Assembly (NCBI GenBank): GCA_035325705.1
Contig: DAOKZI010000001.1
Coordinates: 558,001 to 622,000 of the forward strand
Direction: 5' to 3'
Source: Ga0077536 sp035325705
GTDB lineage: Bacteria > Pseudomonadota > Gammaproteobacteria > Ga0077536
Length of the DNA stretch: 64,000 nucleotides
Shown: positions 1-8,742 of the stretch, one piece after another
How positions within the stretch are numbered: the stretch's first letter is position 1
Layout: each line of letters starts with the position of its first letter
Notes under the pieces: model-generated
What the model was told of the DNA's origin: nothing
What the model saw: the letters and a program-made list of their open reading frames with translations, nothing else
Database searches by the model: none
Translations under genes and position numbers: made by a program

Positions 1-554
1 TCGCGCAGACTCAGCTCGAGGCCGACGCTCGCGAGCTGCGAGGCGTCGATTTTCAGCGCCGCCGCGGCGTCGAAGGCGCCGGCGACATCGTCGCCGAAGA
101 ACTGCTGCGCGAGCTGGCCGATCTGATCGAGCACGCCGTCGATGGCGGCCCTTTCCTCTTCGTTCAATTCACCGTCGACTTCGAAGGAGACGCGCACGCC
201 GAGCTTGGAGGTCTGGTCCACCGCGGTGCTCGTCTGCTCGCCGTCCTGCTTCTGCGTGGCGGTGAGCGAAGTCGACTGGCGCACGGCGATCTTCAGCTCC
301 ACCGTATCGCCTTCGCGGGTCTCGATGAACAGCGAAGTCCCTTCGCTGCGGCGATAGCTCAGCTTGGCCGAGGCTTCCGCTTCGTTGTTTGCCGATGTTT
401 TCTGTGGCCGGTCGCAGCGATGGTGATCGCTGCGCGGCCGGCGCACGTCCTGACCGCGCTGTGCGCACTGGCCTTCGGCGGCACGATTCGATGGGAACGA
501 TGAAAACGAGCGGGCGAGCATGCCCGACAGGCGCTGGGGGGTGATCGCGTCCAT
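1..554 (-). CDS. hypothetical protein, 3' part beyond the left edge
   Basis: Reading the minus strand from an ATG at 552-554 gives an open frame of 184 codons that runs off the left edge without a stop. A good ribosome site (GGAGG) lies 5 bases upstream of this ATG. The first ~75 residues look unstructured. Residues ~75-184 are acidic and read like a folded domain (ETREGDTVELKIAV, then SFEVDGELNEEERAAID, then FFGDDVAGAFDAAAAL). This composition resembles conserved proteobacterial proteins of the DUF5610 type, but I cannot confirm the family. An Fnr-like palindrome lies 24-37 bases upstream of the start. The function is unknown; confidence is in the gene and its start, not in a role. Confidence 0.6.
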   Translation of the reverse strand, partial: MDAITPQRLSGMLARSFSSFPSNRAAEGQCAQRGQDVRRPRSDHHRCDRPQKTSANNEAEASAKLSYRRSEGTSLFIETREGDTVELKIAVRQSTSLTATQKQDGEQTSTAVDQTSKLGVRVSFEVDGELNEEERAAIDGVLDQIGQLAQQFFGDDVAGAFDAAAALKIDASQLASVGLELSLR

Positions 555-577
555 ATCCTCCGGTCCCTCGTCGAAGC

Positions 578-591
578 GTGATGTCGATCAA
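578..591 (-). promoter_or_regulatory. Fnr/Anr-like box upstream of the leftmost gene
   Basis: On the minus strand the bases read TTGATCGACATCAC, 9 of 10 conserved positions of the Fnr/Anr consensus TTGAT-N4-ATCAA. It sits only 24 bases upstream of the start at 554, so a standard -41.5 activator position would put the transcript start inside the annotated gene. Either translation starts further in, the site represses, or the match is chance. Confidence 0.35.
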
Positions 592-653
592 GGTTGTCGA
601 CCGGTCGCAGGCGCGGGTTTAGCGCGATGGAGACGAATCGTCTCCGATGCCTT

Positions 654-1100
654 TCATTCGGGTATCTCCGCCTCGACGAGTCGTGCGAGCTGCGCGAGCG
701 ATTCCTGCCAGCCGAGATAGCACTGCTCGACCGGAATCGCTTCCGGTATCCCGGCCTGCACGATGTCGACTTCGACGCCGCAGGACACTTCGCGCAGCGT
801 GACGGTGACTTCCATCTGGCCGGGCAGACCGGGATCGTCGAAGCGGTCGACGTAGCGGATCTTCGTGAACGGCACGAGCTCGAGATATTCGCCGCCGAAC
901 GCATGGCCGTTGCCGCTGCCGAAGTGGCGGAAGCTCATGCGGAAGCGGCCGCCGACCGCGGCTTCCATCTGATGGACCGTGCAGGTGTAGCCGTTCGGCG
1001 GCAGCCACTTGGCCAGCGCGTCGGCTTCTATGAAGGCGCGATAGACGCGCGCCGCGGGCGCGCGCAGGACGCGATGCAGGTGGACGGTACCGGTGCTCAT
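654..1100 (-). CDS. SRPBCC / AHSA1-like ligand-binding protein
   Basis: The 148-residue product belongs to the SRPBCC (START/Bet v1-like) superfamily, AHSA1 branch: a small cytosolic fold with a hydrophobic cavity. Visible hallmarks are HRVLRAPAARVYRAFIEADA at the N-terminus, LAKWLPPNGY, the GGRFRMSF strand and the C-terminal helix ending LGWQESLAQLARLVEAE. The start is the ATG at 1100, preceded by a perfect AAGGAGG; the open frame extends further upstream but without homology. Ligand and role are unknown. A strong hairpin separates it from the ferritin-like gene on the same strand, so it is probably a separate transcript. Confidence 0.82.
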   Translation of the reverse strand: MSTGTVHLHRVLRAPAARVYRAFIEADALAKWLPPNGYTCTVHQMEAAVGGRFRMSFRHFGSGNGHAFGGEYLELVPFTKIRYVDRFDDPGLPGQMEVTVTLREVSCGVEVDIVQAGIPEAIPVEQCYLGWQESLAQLARLVEAEIPE

Positions 1101-1218
1101 GACGAGCCTCCTTGCGAAACGTTGAATTTGGCGGGATTTCCCGCAGCGACCTATGCTGCCAGCCTGTCTGGGCCGCAATAGAACAAAGGCTATCCGAAGC
1201 TGCAGTCCGCGCTGCGCG

Positions 1219-1247
1219 CGATCGAGTCGGACACCTCGACTCGATCG
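1219..1247 (-). terminator. 11-bp hairpin between two minus-strand genes
   Basis: Arms 1219-1229 and 1237-1247 are perfectly complementary around a 7-base loop (GATCGAGTCG against CGACTCGATC). It lies between the ferritin-like gene and the SRPBCC gene. There is no clear T-run, so factor-independent termination is only a possibility. A second small hairpin (1274-1279 with 1283-1288) lies closer to the ferritin gene. Confidence 0.35.
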
Positions 1248-1324
1248 TTCGCCCTTGCGGCAGATGAAACGAAGCTCGCGGAGCGAGCCGCTGCTACACC
1301 GCCGGAGCGGCAATGCCCCTCCCC

Positions 1325-1633
1325 CTACGTCGCTCGATGCTCGTGATCGTCGCTCTCCAGACTCTTGGTCGTGAACAGATATTCCTTGAGCTGGAACGAG
1401 AAGCGCTCGTCGCGCCGGCGGATCCATTCGAGCACCATGGCCGCGTGCTCCATCTCCTCATCGCGGTTGTGTATGAGGATCTTTTTCAGCGTCGCGTCCT
1501 TGCAGGCGTACGCGCGCTGGTTGTACCAGTCGATGGCCTCGAGCTCCTCCATCAGGGATACGACGGCGCGGTGCATGTCGCGCACCTCGTCCGACAGCTC
1601 TTCGACCGGTTCGTGAAAGCCGACGCTAGCCAT
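1325..1633 (-). CDS. encapsulated-ferritin (EncFtn) family protein without an adjacent shell gene
   Basis: The 102-residue product matches the encapsulated ferritin family (EncFtn). These open-fold ferritins dimerise to build a di-iron ferroxidase site and normally work inside encapsulin nanocompartments. The family pattern is clear: MHRAVVSLMEELEAIDWYNQ, then LIHNRDEEMEHAAMVLEWI, then LKEYLFT. Offset by two residues from the Rhodospirillum rubrum protein, the ferroxidase ligands are present as E30, E60 and H63, with entry-site E29/E32 and W36 also kept. The chosen ATG (1633) has AGGAGG upstream. The C-terminus ends in a short acidic/His tail and shows no LTVGSLR-like encapsulin targeting peptide. 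No encapsulin gene lies within this window. Divergent groEL shares the upstream region. Confidence 0.85.
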   Translation of the reverse strand: MASVGFHEPVEELSDEVRDMHRAVVSLMEELEAIDWYNQRAYACKDATLKKILIHNRDEEMEHAAMVLEWIRRRDERFSFQLKEYLFTTKSLESDDHEHRAT

Positions 1634-1867
1634 GGAGCCTCCTGACAAAATTGACATCCCGGCGTAACGTCATGGCGTCGGACGCGCGCCGGCCACCGAT
1701 CATTCGCCGATCCCGGCGCCCGCTGTCGATTCGCCGTCCGGCCATTCTCGTGTCGGCGATCCGAGGGCCACCGCCGACGGACGCGCGGGCGCGACGCCGG
1801 ATGGGTGCTCCGGCGCGGCGTTCGCCGCCGGATGCTCGGGCCCACCGGCGACGGAGCCGCCGCCTCA

Positions 1868-1881
1868 TTGAGTTCGATCAA
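1868..1881. promoter_or_regulatory. Fnr/Anr/Dnr-like box between the ferritin and groEL genes
   Basis: The palindrome TTGAGTTCGATCAA matches the Fnr/Anr consensus TTGAT-N4-ATCAA at 9 of 10 positions. It lies 72 bases upstream of the groEL start in the 320-base divergent region (1634-1953), which has no other gene. No CIRCE element (the HrcA operator common before groE) was seen. A low-oxygen or nitrosative-stress signal for groEL, and perhaps the divergent ferritin, is inferred. Confidence 0.5.
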
Positions 1882-1953
1882 CGCCGCGCGCCCGCCGCCC
1901 CACTAAGTTTTTCTCTGCCGGCGAGCGGCCGGCCGCATCGGCAGGAGGTTTCG

Positions 1954-3579
<1,626 letters not shown>

Positions 3580-3633
3580 ATCATCGTAGTTCGATGCAGC
3601 TTTATCGAGAACACGGACGGGTCGTCAACGCCC

Positions 3634-4242
3634 ATGACGGCGATACGTGGATTTCTGCTCGCCGAAGCGATGCGCTTCATCCGTGCCGCACGCGAGCCCG
3701 ACGGCGTCACGCGCATCGCCTTCGTCGGCTCCATCCTGACCGACAAGCCCGACCCGAAGGACATCGACCTGCTCGTCACGATTACCGACGCGGTCGATGT
3801 CCGGACGCTCGCACGACTCGGCCGCCGCCTCAAGGGCACGGCGCAGACGCGCAACCACGGCGCCGACATCTTCCTGGCCAGTCCCGATCGTCGCTACCTC
3901 GGTCGCACCTGCAGCTACCGCGAATGTCACCCTCGCAGCGCCTGTCAGGGCACGCGCTGCGACGGCGGCTTCGTGAACACCGATCTTCATATCGTCGAGC
4001 TGGCGACGACGCTGGTCGCCCGGCCCGGTCTCATCGTCTGGCCGCGGTTCGAGGCGCACGTGCCGCTGCCTGCCGATGTGGAGGACGCGTTGCGGCAAGG
4101 TCTGGGCGCCGACGCGGTTCGAGTGCCGCGGGCCAAAAGGCGTGCTGCTCGGTCAGCGCGACCGTCATGTGACGACGAAGGTGCTACGCAAACACGAGAC
4201 GCTGAGGATGCAAGCGCTGACATTGAACGTCGGCTGACATGA
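3634..4242 (+). CDS. nucleotidyltransferase-domain protein (MNT-like)
   Basis: The N-terminal part has the minimal nucleotidyltransferase signature: VGS at 31-33 followed by DPKDIDLLV (D43 and D45 as likely metal ligands). The chosen ATG at 3634 puts the helix preceding the motif in place. Residues after about 165 become Arg-rich and low complexity. In the frame shifted by one base the DNA there reads as a more protein-like tail (GVLLGQRDRHVTTKVLRKHE), so a late frameshift is possible. It ends by an ATGA overlap into a broken ParE-like remnant. Substrate is unknown; MNT proteins often act as antitoxins, but no HEPN partner is adjacent. Confidence 0.6.
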   Translation: MTAIRGFLLAEAMRFIRAAREPDGVTRIAFVGSILTDKPDPKDIDLLVTITDAVDVRTLARLGRRLKGTAQTRNHGADIFLASPDRRYLGRTCSYRECHPRSACQGTRCDGGFVNTDLHIVELATTLVARPGLIVWPRFEAHVPLPADVEDALRQGLGADAVRVPRAKRRAARSARPSCDDEGATQTRDAEDASADIERRLT

Positions 4243-4430
4243 CGGCAGTACGCCTTCTCTCGGAAGCGGAGGAGGAATTGCGAGCGGCCGCCGAGTTCTA
4301 CGTGGCCTGTGCCGACAAAGCAGCGCCTCCTCAGATCTCGCTTTCACCGAAAGCATCCGATGCGGCGGCAGTGGCGGGCTGGGTGGCTGTCCGGCCGCAG
4401 CGATCGAGGCCGATATCGAATCGCTCTGAC
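4239..4430 (+). pseudogene. RelE/ParE-like toxin remnant
   Basis: The ATG overlapping the previous stop opens MTAVRLLSEAEEELRAAAEF, a typical ParE/RelE N-terminal helix. Similarity stops after about 25 codons. A scrap in another frame (HFFGYRYCRKDV, near 4460) could be the old C-terminal strand. The open frame happens to continue into the YCII gene, but that gene has its own ribosome site and start. I read this as a decayed toxin gene. Confidence 0.45.
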
Positions 4431-4520
4431 TCGAACCGGAGGCAGCCGGCGGCAGCGCGCACTTCTTCGGTTATCGATACTGTCGAAAGGACGTTCATCC
4501 ATCGAAGAAGGAGCTGCAGA

Positions 4521-4853
4521 ATGCCGAAGTTCATTACCATCGGTTACGGTGACCAAGCGGGTTACGACCGCACTCCTCGAGCCGTTCGCGACGCCGCTCA
4601 CGCACACGACGAGCGGCTGCGCCAGCGTGGAGCCTCGATGGGGATTGCGGGCACGCCCGTGCAGGTCCGCAATCACGAGGCTGCGAAGCTCGAGACCGAG
4701 GACGGCCCTTATCTGATGTCGCAACTCCCCGTCGCTGGCTTTGCCCTCATCGAGGCGTCTAGCATGGCCGAGGCCATCAGCCTGGTGTCGCAGACGCCGT
4801 GTGCCGTCGCGCACGGCGTCGTCGAGGTGTGGCCGCTCGAGCAGCCGCATTGA
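4521..4853 (+). CDS. YCII-related protein
   Basis: The 110-residue product is of the YCII/DGPF type, a small dimeric alpha+beta barrel fold related to muconolactone isomerases. Visible features are FITIGYGDQAGYDRTP, the ETEDGPYLMSQLPVAGF strand-turn segment and the EASSMAEAISLVSQTP helix close to the C-terminus. The start at 4521 has AGAAGGAG 7 bases upstream; the longer frame opening at 4239 belongs to an unrelated toxin remnant. Its stop lies 4 bases before a guanidine-II riboswitch, so read-through into the exporter gene would be gated by guanidinium. Substrate is unknown. Confidence 0.75.
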   Translation: MPKFITIGYGDQAGYDRTPRAVRDAAHAHDERLRQRGASMGIAGTPVQVRNHEAAKLETEDGPYLMSQLPVAGFALIEASSMAEAISLVSQTPCAVAHGVVEVWPLEQPH

Positions 4854-4856
4854 ACG

Positions 4857-4902
4857 AGTGGGGACGGCCCCACTGCACCGATCTCCAGCGGGGACGACCC
4901 CG
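4857..4902 (+). promoter_or_regulatory. guanidine-II (mini-ykkC) riboswitch
   Basis: Two short hairpins with the diagnostic ACGR tetraloops are visible. The first has arms 4857-4863 and 4868-4874 around ACGG; the second has arms 4889-4893 and 4898-4902 around ACGA. They are 14 bases apart and end about 22 bases before the ATG of an SMR exporter. This is the mini-ykkC architecture, in which guanidinium binding makes the loops dock and frees the ribosome site. The downstream gene is the cognate target known for this class. Confidence 0.9.
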
Positions 4903-4924
4903 GCATTCGTGAAAAGGACAAGCC

Positions 4925-5248
4925 ATGGCCTGGGTCATACTCATCATCGCGGGGCTGTTCGAAGTCGGCTGGGCGATCGGTTTGAAGTACACGGAGGGCT
5001 ACACTCGCTTGTGGCCCACGCTCGGCACCGCCGCGGCGATGATCCTCAGCCTGTGGTTGCTGGGCATTGCGATGAAGTCGATCCCCGTCGGCACCGCGTA
5101 CAGCGTTTGGGTCGGAGTCGGGGTCGTCGGCACCGTGGCGCTGGGCATCGTGCTGTTCGGCGAGCCCGCCAACGCCGCGCGGCTCGTCAGCGTCGGCTTG
5201 ATCGTCGTCGGAATCGTCGGGCTCAAGCTGGCGGCGCCGGTCCGATGA
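4925..5248 (+). CDS. sugE: SMR-family guanidinium exporter (SugE/Gdx)
   Basis: The 107-residue inner-membrane protein has four transmembrane helices. It carries the Gdx/SugE-type start MAWVILIIAGLFEVGWAIGL, with the essential proton/substrate glutamate at position 13 in helix 1. The sequence GTAYSVWVGVGVVGT of helix 3 and the final GLKLAAP are also typical of the subfamily. Gdx proteins exchange guanidinium for protons as antiparallel dimers. A guanidine-II riboswitch directly upstream makes the guanidinium assignment far more secure than a general quaternary-ammonium efflux role. Confidence 0.95.
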   Translation: MAWVILIIAGLFEVGWAIGLKYTEGYTRLWPTLGTAAAMILSLWLLGIAMKSIPVGTAYSVWVGVGVVGTVALGIVLFGEPANAARLVSVGLIVVGIVGLKLAAPVR

Positions 5249-5429
5249 GCTCGTCGACGGCGTCTCGGCGGCTCCTCCCATGCAGACGCAAAAACTGGCT
5301 TCGGGCCGAACGCTTTGGCTATGCTGACGGCGTCACGGAAAAGACGCCTGCGACCACGAGACGCCCGCGCGCTGCGGATGAAGCTCGCGCTCGGCCGGTG
5401 CGCCTCCACGTGCCAATTCGGATGCAGCC

Positions 5430-5825
5430 ATGAGCACTCCAGTCGAATCGTCCAGTCTCGGGGATGCGATCGCGCGCTACCGCTACGCCTATCTGATGAC
5501 GACGAACGCCCAGGGCGCGCCGCACGCGGTGGCGGTTTCCGCGGTCCTGCAAGACGGCGCGCTGATCGTGGACGGCCTCGGCCGTCGTACGCGCGAGAAC
5601 GCGCTGGCGCGGCCCGCGGTCGGTCTGGTGTGGCCGCCGGCGTCGCCGGCCGATTACTCGCTGATCGTCGACGGGCAGGCGGAAGTCGTCGGCGATCGAA
5701 TGCGGATCGTGCCGACGCGCGCAGTGCTGCATCGTTCGGCGCCGTCTCCTCGGCCGAAAGCGTCGGGAGCCTGCGGATCGGACTGCGTGGAGCTCGGCTT
5801 GCCCGAGGAGGCGAGCAATCGCTGA
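5430..5825 (+). CDS. pyridoxamine-5'-phosphate-oxidase-fold (FMN split barrel) protein
   Basis: The 131-residue protein has the split-barrel opening YLMTTNAQGAPHAVAVSAVL, a pattern of small FMN-binding PNPOx-like proteins. The strand SLIVDGQAEVVGDRMRIVPT follows, and the tail ALHRSAPSPRPKAS resembles the family's TRAVLHR segment. A reductase or oxidase using flavin is plausible; the substrate cannot be told. The start at 5430 is the first ATG of the conserved part. The 180 bases between sugE and this gene hold no recognisable element. Function is inferred only from the fold. Confidence 0.72.
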   Translation: MSTPVESSSLGDAIARYRYAYLMTTNAQGAPHAVAVSAVLQDGALIVDGLGRRTRENALARPAVGLVWPPASPADYSLIVDGQAEVVGDRMRIVPTRAVLHRSAPSPRPKASGACGSDCVELGLPEEASNR

Positions 5826-5953
5826 TGCGAAAACACCGGCGCGAGCGAGCTGCCCGAGCGTCTCGAAAGTGTGGGTGCACCTTTGAGTGGGCTTCGCCGC
5901 AGAGGAAGGAGACCGGCGCAGCCCCGTACGCGGACCGCGCCGGTGTGCAAGGA

Positions 5954-6547
5954 CTACGCGCGGCGCCGCCGCCAGGCCAAGGCGCCCAGCGCGCTGCCCA
6001 GCAGCCAGCCGGCCGCCGGCACGGGAACCGGCGCCGGGGACGTCAGGAAGCCGCGGATCTCACCGGCCGGGTACACGTCGGTGTGGATGTTGAAGTACGC
6101 GGTGCCGGCCTCCAGCCCCGCGAGCAAGGCGTTCAGCGCGTCGCCGAGATTGCCGCCCTGAGCGGTGACGAACTGCGGGTTGTAGCTGGCCGCATCGCTC
6201 AGATCGAAGGTCGCATCGAAAGTGCCCGTCGTCACGCCCAGCGGAAAGCCCGGAAAGCTCGGCACGGTAGTCGCGACACCCGCGGGGCCGGTGCCGGGAG
6301 CCGCAGTACAGCAGTGGATGTGGGCGGCGGTCGTCGAGCCTTCGAGGCCGGCGAAGATCGACTGCACGCGCATGGTCAGGAGATCGAGATCGATGGTCAC
6401 GATGGCCGCCCCGAAGCCCGGCGAGTCGTTGGCCAGCACTTCGTCGGCGCCCCTGAGCGTCGCGCCGTAGAGTAAGGTGTGCGCCGAAGCGGCGAGGCTG
6501 GCACACAGCAGCATCGCGCAGGACGAGAGTCGCAGTGTCGTCGACAT
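5954..6547 (-). CDS. CHRD-domain secreted protein with PEP-CTERM tail
   Basis: The 197-residue exported protein has a signal peptide (MSTTLRLSSCAMLLCASLAA, cleaved near SA-HT). A CHRD domain spans about 25-160: YGATLRGADEVLAN at the start, AAHIHCC in the middle and AGTAYFNIHTDVYPAGEIRG at the end. The C-terminus PVPAAGWLLGSALGALAWRRR has the PEP-CTERM layout of a Pro motif, one hydrophobic helix and an Arg cluster, implying exosortase-dependent sorting. The start at 6547 has GGGAG upstream. CHRD domains are surface domains of unknown ligand. Confidence 0.88.
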   Translation of the reverse strand: MSTTLRLSSCAMLLCASLAASAHTLLYGATLRGADEVLANDSPGFGAAIVTIDLDLLTMRVQSIFAGLEGSTTAAHIHCCTAAPGTGPAGVATTVPSFPGFPLGVTTGTFDATFDLSDAASYNPQFVTAQGGNLGDALNALLAGLEAGTAYFNIHTDVYPAGEIRGFLTSPAPVPVPAAGWLLGSALGALAWRRRRA

Positions 6548-6900
6548 GGTGATTCTCCCTGAGTGTAGTGATGAGGTTCCGACACGGTGCCGCCCTTGCA
6601 GCCGCACCATCGCCTCTGTTCCGGCGAGCATCGGCCCGGTTGCCGGCGTGGGCTTCGTGCTTCACTCGCGGCCGTGTCGGTGCCGCTCACCCGTCGCTCG
6701 CGGCGCCGCACCGAGGAATCGACGGCGTGCAGGCCACGTGGCGGCGAGCGTGTAAGCGATCCGCTTGCTCGTCGCGCCGTGGCCCGTTCGGTGAACGGCG
6801 GCCCGCGCGGCGCTCGCCCGCGTCGTTGTCGGTGCTCGAGGCCTGTGCTAGCGTCCAACGCACTGCGGCAGTCTCGCCGTATGCCAGCGGAGGAAGTCCC
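6548..6900. other. 353-base intergenic region
   Basis: This is divergent space between the CHRD gene and the selenoprotein candidate. No conserved small gene or RNA was recognised. The last ~70 bases probably hold the promoter of the rightward gene: TGTGCTAGCGT near 6850 could contain a -10 region. GGAGG lies just before the GTG at 6901. Confidence 0.4.
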
Positions 6901-7464
6901 GTGGCTCATCTCGATCCCATCCCGTTCGACGAGATTCCGCCCTATCTGCGCGAGGTCATGCATGCGTATGACGAAGAGCTCGGCGGCTCGGGTTTCGTGC
7001 AGGTGCTCGCGCATGCGCCCGAGGTGTTCAAGCGCTTCATCGACTTCTACTTCGATCTCGAGCTGCAGACGCGCGGTGCCGTCGACGGTCAGATCACCGA
7101 GCTCGCGCGCCTGATGGTCGCGCGGCAGAACAACTGCGGTCTTTGAATCAACGCCCGCCTCGCGGTCGCGCGGCAGGACGGTTTGACGGAAGAGAAGATC
7201 GCGGAGATTCCGCACTACCGCACGAGCACCAAGCTCAGCGAGCGGGAAAAGGCGGCGATCCACTACGCGGAGGTATTGGCCGGCAATCATCACAGCGCGG
7301 ATCGGGCGCTGTTCGATGAGCTCCGACGGCATTTCACGGCAAGTGAGATCATCGATCTCGGCATCCGGATCATGACCTTCATCGGTTACGGGCGCCTGAT
7401 CTATGTCCTCGGTCTCGAGATCGGGGGTACCTGCCCGATGCCGCCGCCCAAAACGGCGAAGTGA
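6901..7464 (+). CDS. carboxymuconolactone decarboxylase/AhpD-like protein, probable selenoprotein (Sec82)
   Basis: A GTG start with GGAGGAAG upstream opens a 187-codon gene containing one in-frame TGA at 7144-7146. Both halves belong to the same alpha-helical CMD/AhpD-like family. Upstream is ITELARLMVARQNNCGL; downstream is INARLAVARQDGLTEEKIAE and YRTSTKLSEREKAAIHYAEV. The TGA falls at the second position of the redox CxxC, giving C79-G-L-U82. The reading frame is undisturbed on either side. A hairpin with a GGUC loop starts within the next 20 bases. Related AhpD-like selenoproteins are known from genomic surveys. No sel genes are in the window, so readthrough is inferred; the alternative is a recent nonsense mutation at this codon. 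Confidence 0.75.
7154..7177 (+). promoter_or_regulatory. SECIS-like hairpin directly after the in-frame TGA
   Basis: The stem pairs 7154-7155 with 7176-7177, 7157-7159 with 7172-7174, and 7161-7163 with 7168-7170, with single mismatches between the blocks. The apical loop is GGTC at 7164-7167. The loop begins 17 bases after the TGA. In the E. coli fdhF SECIS the loop also carries GGUC, at essentially the same distance. The hairpin lies within coding sequence, as bacterial SECIS elements do. Confidence 0.6.
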
Positions 7465-7520
7465 GATCCGGCGAGCGCGCTCGCCGGATCCCCTTCGCTG
7501 CGATGACGAATGCGGCAATC

Positions 7521-7674
7521 TTCGTAGCCCGGAAGCGCAGCGAATCCGGGGCTCGGCATGCCCGGTGCGCAAGCGTGCGGACCATGCCGCCGCTCACGGT
7601 GGCGGGCTTGCTCAAATGCCCGAGCGCTGGAAGGCGCCGGATCCCGGATTCGCTGCGCTCATCCGGGCTACGAA
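7521..7674. repeat. REP-like palindromic doublet
   Basis: This is a member of the window's main dispersed repeat. A left arm beginning TTCGTAGCCCGGAAGCGCAG and a right arm ending CATCCGGGCTACGAA face each other across about 90 bases, making a long imperfect inverted repeat. It occupies most of the 300-base gap between the selenoprotein candidate and the cupin gene (7465-7767), which holds no other feature. Confidence 0.75.
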
Positions 7675-7767
7675 TTCGACGAACTCGCATCGGCGCGCCG
7701 ATTGCGCCGCGCGCGGCGGCGATCGATGCTGGCTGCGCGCAACAGCGCAGGCAGAGGAGCGAAGGTC

Positions 7768-8166
7768 ATGCCGCCATCCGTACAGACCGTGAAGGCCATC
7801 CGCCCCGAGCACGCGGTGACGACGACTCAGCAGCTACCGTACTTCGTCGGTATTTCCGGCCGCACGGCGAATGCGAGGGGTTTGTCGATGCATCTCGTCG
7901 TCATCCCGCCCGGGGCCTGCGCGCGGCCGCATCGCCATCTCGGCTACGAGACCGGGATCTACGTGCTCGCCGGGCGCGTGCTGACGCGCTGGGGCGAGCG
8001 CCTCGAGCACGAGACGGTCAGCGAGGCCGGCGATTTCTTGTTCGTGCCGCCGGGGATCCCGCACGAAGCGATCAATCTCAGCGACAGCGAGCCGGCGCGC
8101 GCCGTCGTCGCACGCAATCATCCGGCCGAGCAGGATCTCGTCGAAGCCTACATGCCGCCCGCATGA
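7768..8166 (+). CDS. cupin-domain protein
   Basis: The 132-residue single-cupin protein has metal motif 1 as PHRHLGYETGIYVLAG (His, His, Glu present). Motif 2 is FVPPGIPHEAINLSD with its His. The start at 7768 follows AGAGGAG. It overlaps the next gene by ATGA, so it is translationally coupled to a GNAT acetyltransferase. Cupins of this size may bind a metal and a small ligand; no specific reaction can be assigned. A second cupin follows at 8743. Confidence 0.82.
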   Translation: MPPSVQTVKAIRPEHAVTTTQQLPYFVGISGRTANARGLSMHLVVIPPGACARPHRHLGYETGIYVLAGRVLTRWGERLEHETVSEAGDFLFVPPGIPHEAINLSDSEPARAVVARNHPAEQDLVEAYMPPA

Positions 8167-8699
8167 AGGCGTCGCTCCGCCATCGCCTCGCGCGGCGCGA
8201 GGATCTCGCGGCCCTGCGCGCGCTGATGGAGCGCGCGATCGGCGAGCTGCAGCAGCCCTTCCTGTCGGCCGCGCAGATCGCGGCGAGCCGGGACTTGATG
8301 GGACTGGACACGCAGCTCATCGACGATGGCACCTATTTCATCGTCGAGATCGGCGCTGCGCTCGCCGGCTGCGGCGGTTGGAGCCGGCGCGCGACGCTCT
8401 ACGGCGGCGATCAGACGCCGGGTCGCAGCGCCGCGCTGCTCGATCCCGCCCGCGACGCCGCCCGCGTGCGCGCGATGTACACGCATCCCGACTACGTGCG
8501 TCGCGGCGTCGGCCGGCTCATCCTCGAACTCTGCGAGCAGGCCGCGCGCGCCGAGGGTTATGGGCGCATCGAGCTGATGGCGACGCTGGCCGGCGAAGCG
8601 CTCTATCGCGCGGCCGGTTACACGCTCGTCGAGGCGGTGGTCGACGCGCGCGGCGGTGCTGCCGTGCCGCTGCGCTTGATGGCGAAGCCGCTCGTCTGA
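8163..8699 (+). CDS. GNAT-family N-acetyltransferase
   Basis: The 178-residue protein has acetyl-CoA motif A as RAMYTHPDYVRRGVGRLILE (RRGVGR at 113-118) and a late strand LYRAAGYTLVEA typical of GNAT motif B. It should transfer an acetyl group from acetyl-CoA to an amine; the acceptor is unknown. Its ATG overlaps the stop of the cupin gene. The reading frame stays open far upstream, but that stretch overlaps the cupin and a REP repeat and is not coding. Confidence 0.87.
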   Translation: MKASLRHRLARREDLAALRALMERAIGELQQPFLSAAQIAASRDLMGLDTQLIDDGTYFIVEIGAALAGCGGWSRRATLYGGDQTPGRSAALLDPARDAARVRAMYTHPDYVRRGVGRLILELCEQAARAEGYGRIELMATLAGEALYRAAGYTLVEAVVDARGGAAVPLRLMAKPLV

Positions 8700-8742
8700 G
8701 CGCCGGGCGCTACACTGAGCGCGTCGCCTTCCGGAGTCTGCC

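Noticed and set aside
1634..1953. CIRCE/HrcA operator before groEL
   Set aside because: The inverted repeat TTAGCACTC-N9-GAGTGCTAA or a near version was not found.
4239..4853. One 204-codon gene covering the ParE-like start and the YCII domain
   Set aside because: The YCII part has its own strong ribosome site and start. The front is a ParE scrap with junk between, so the fusion is accidental.
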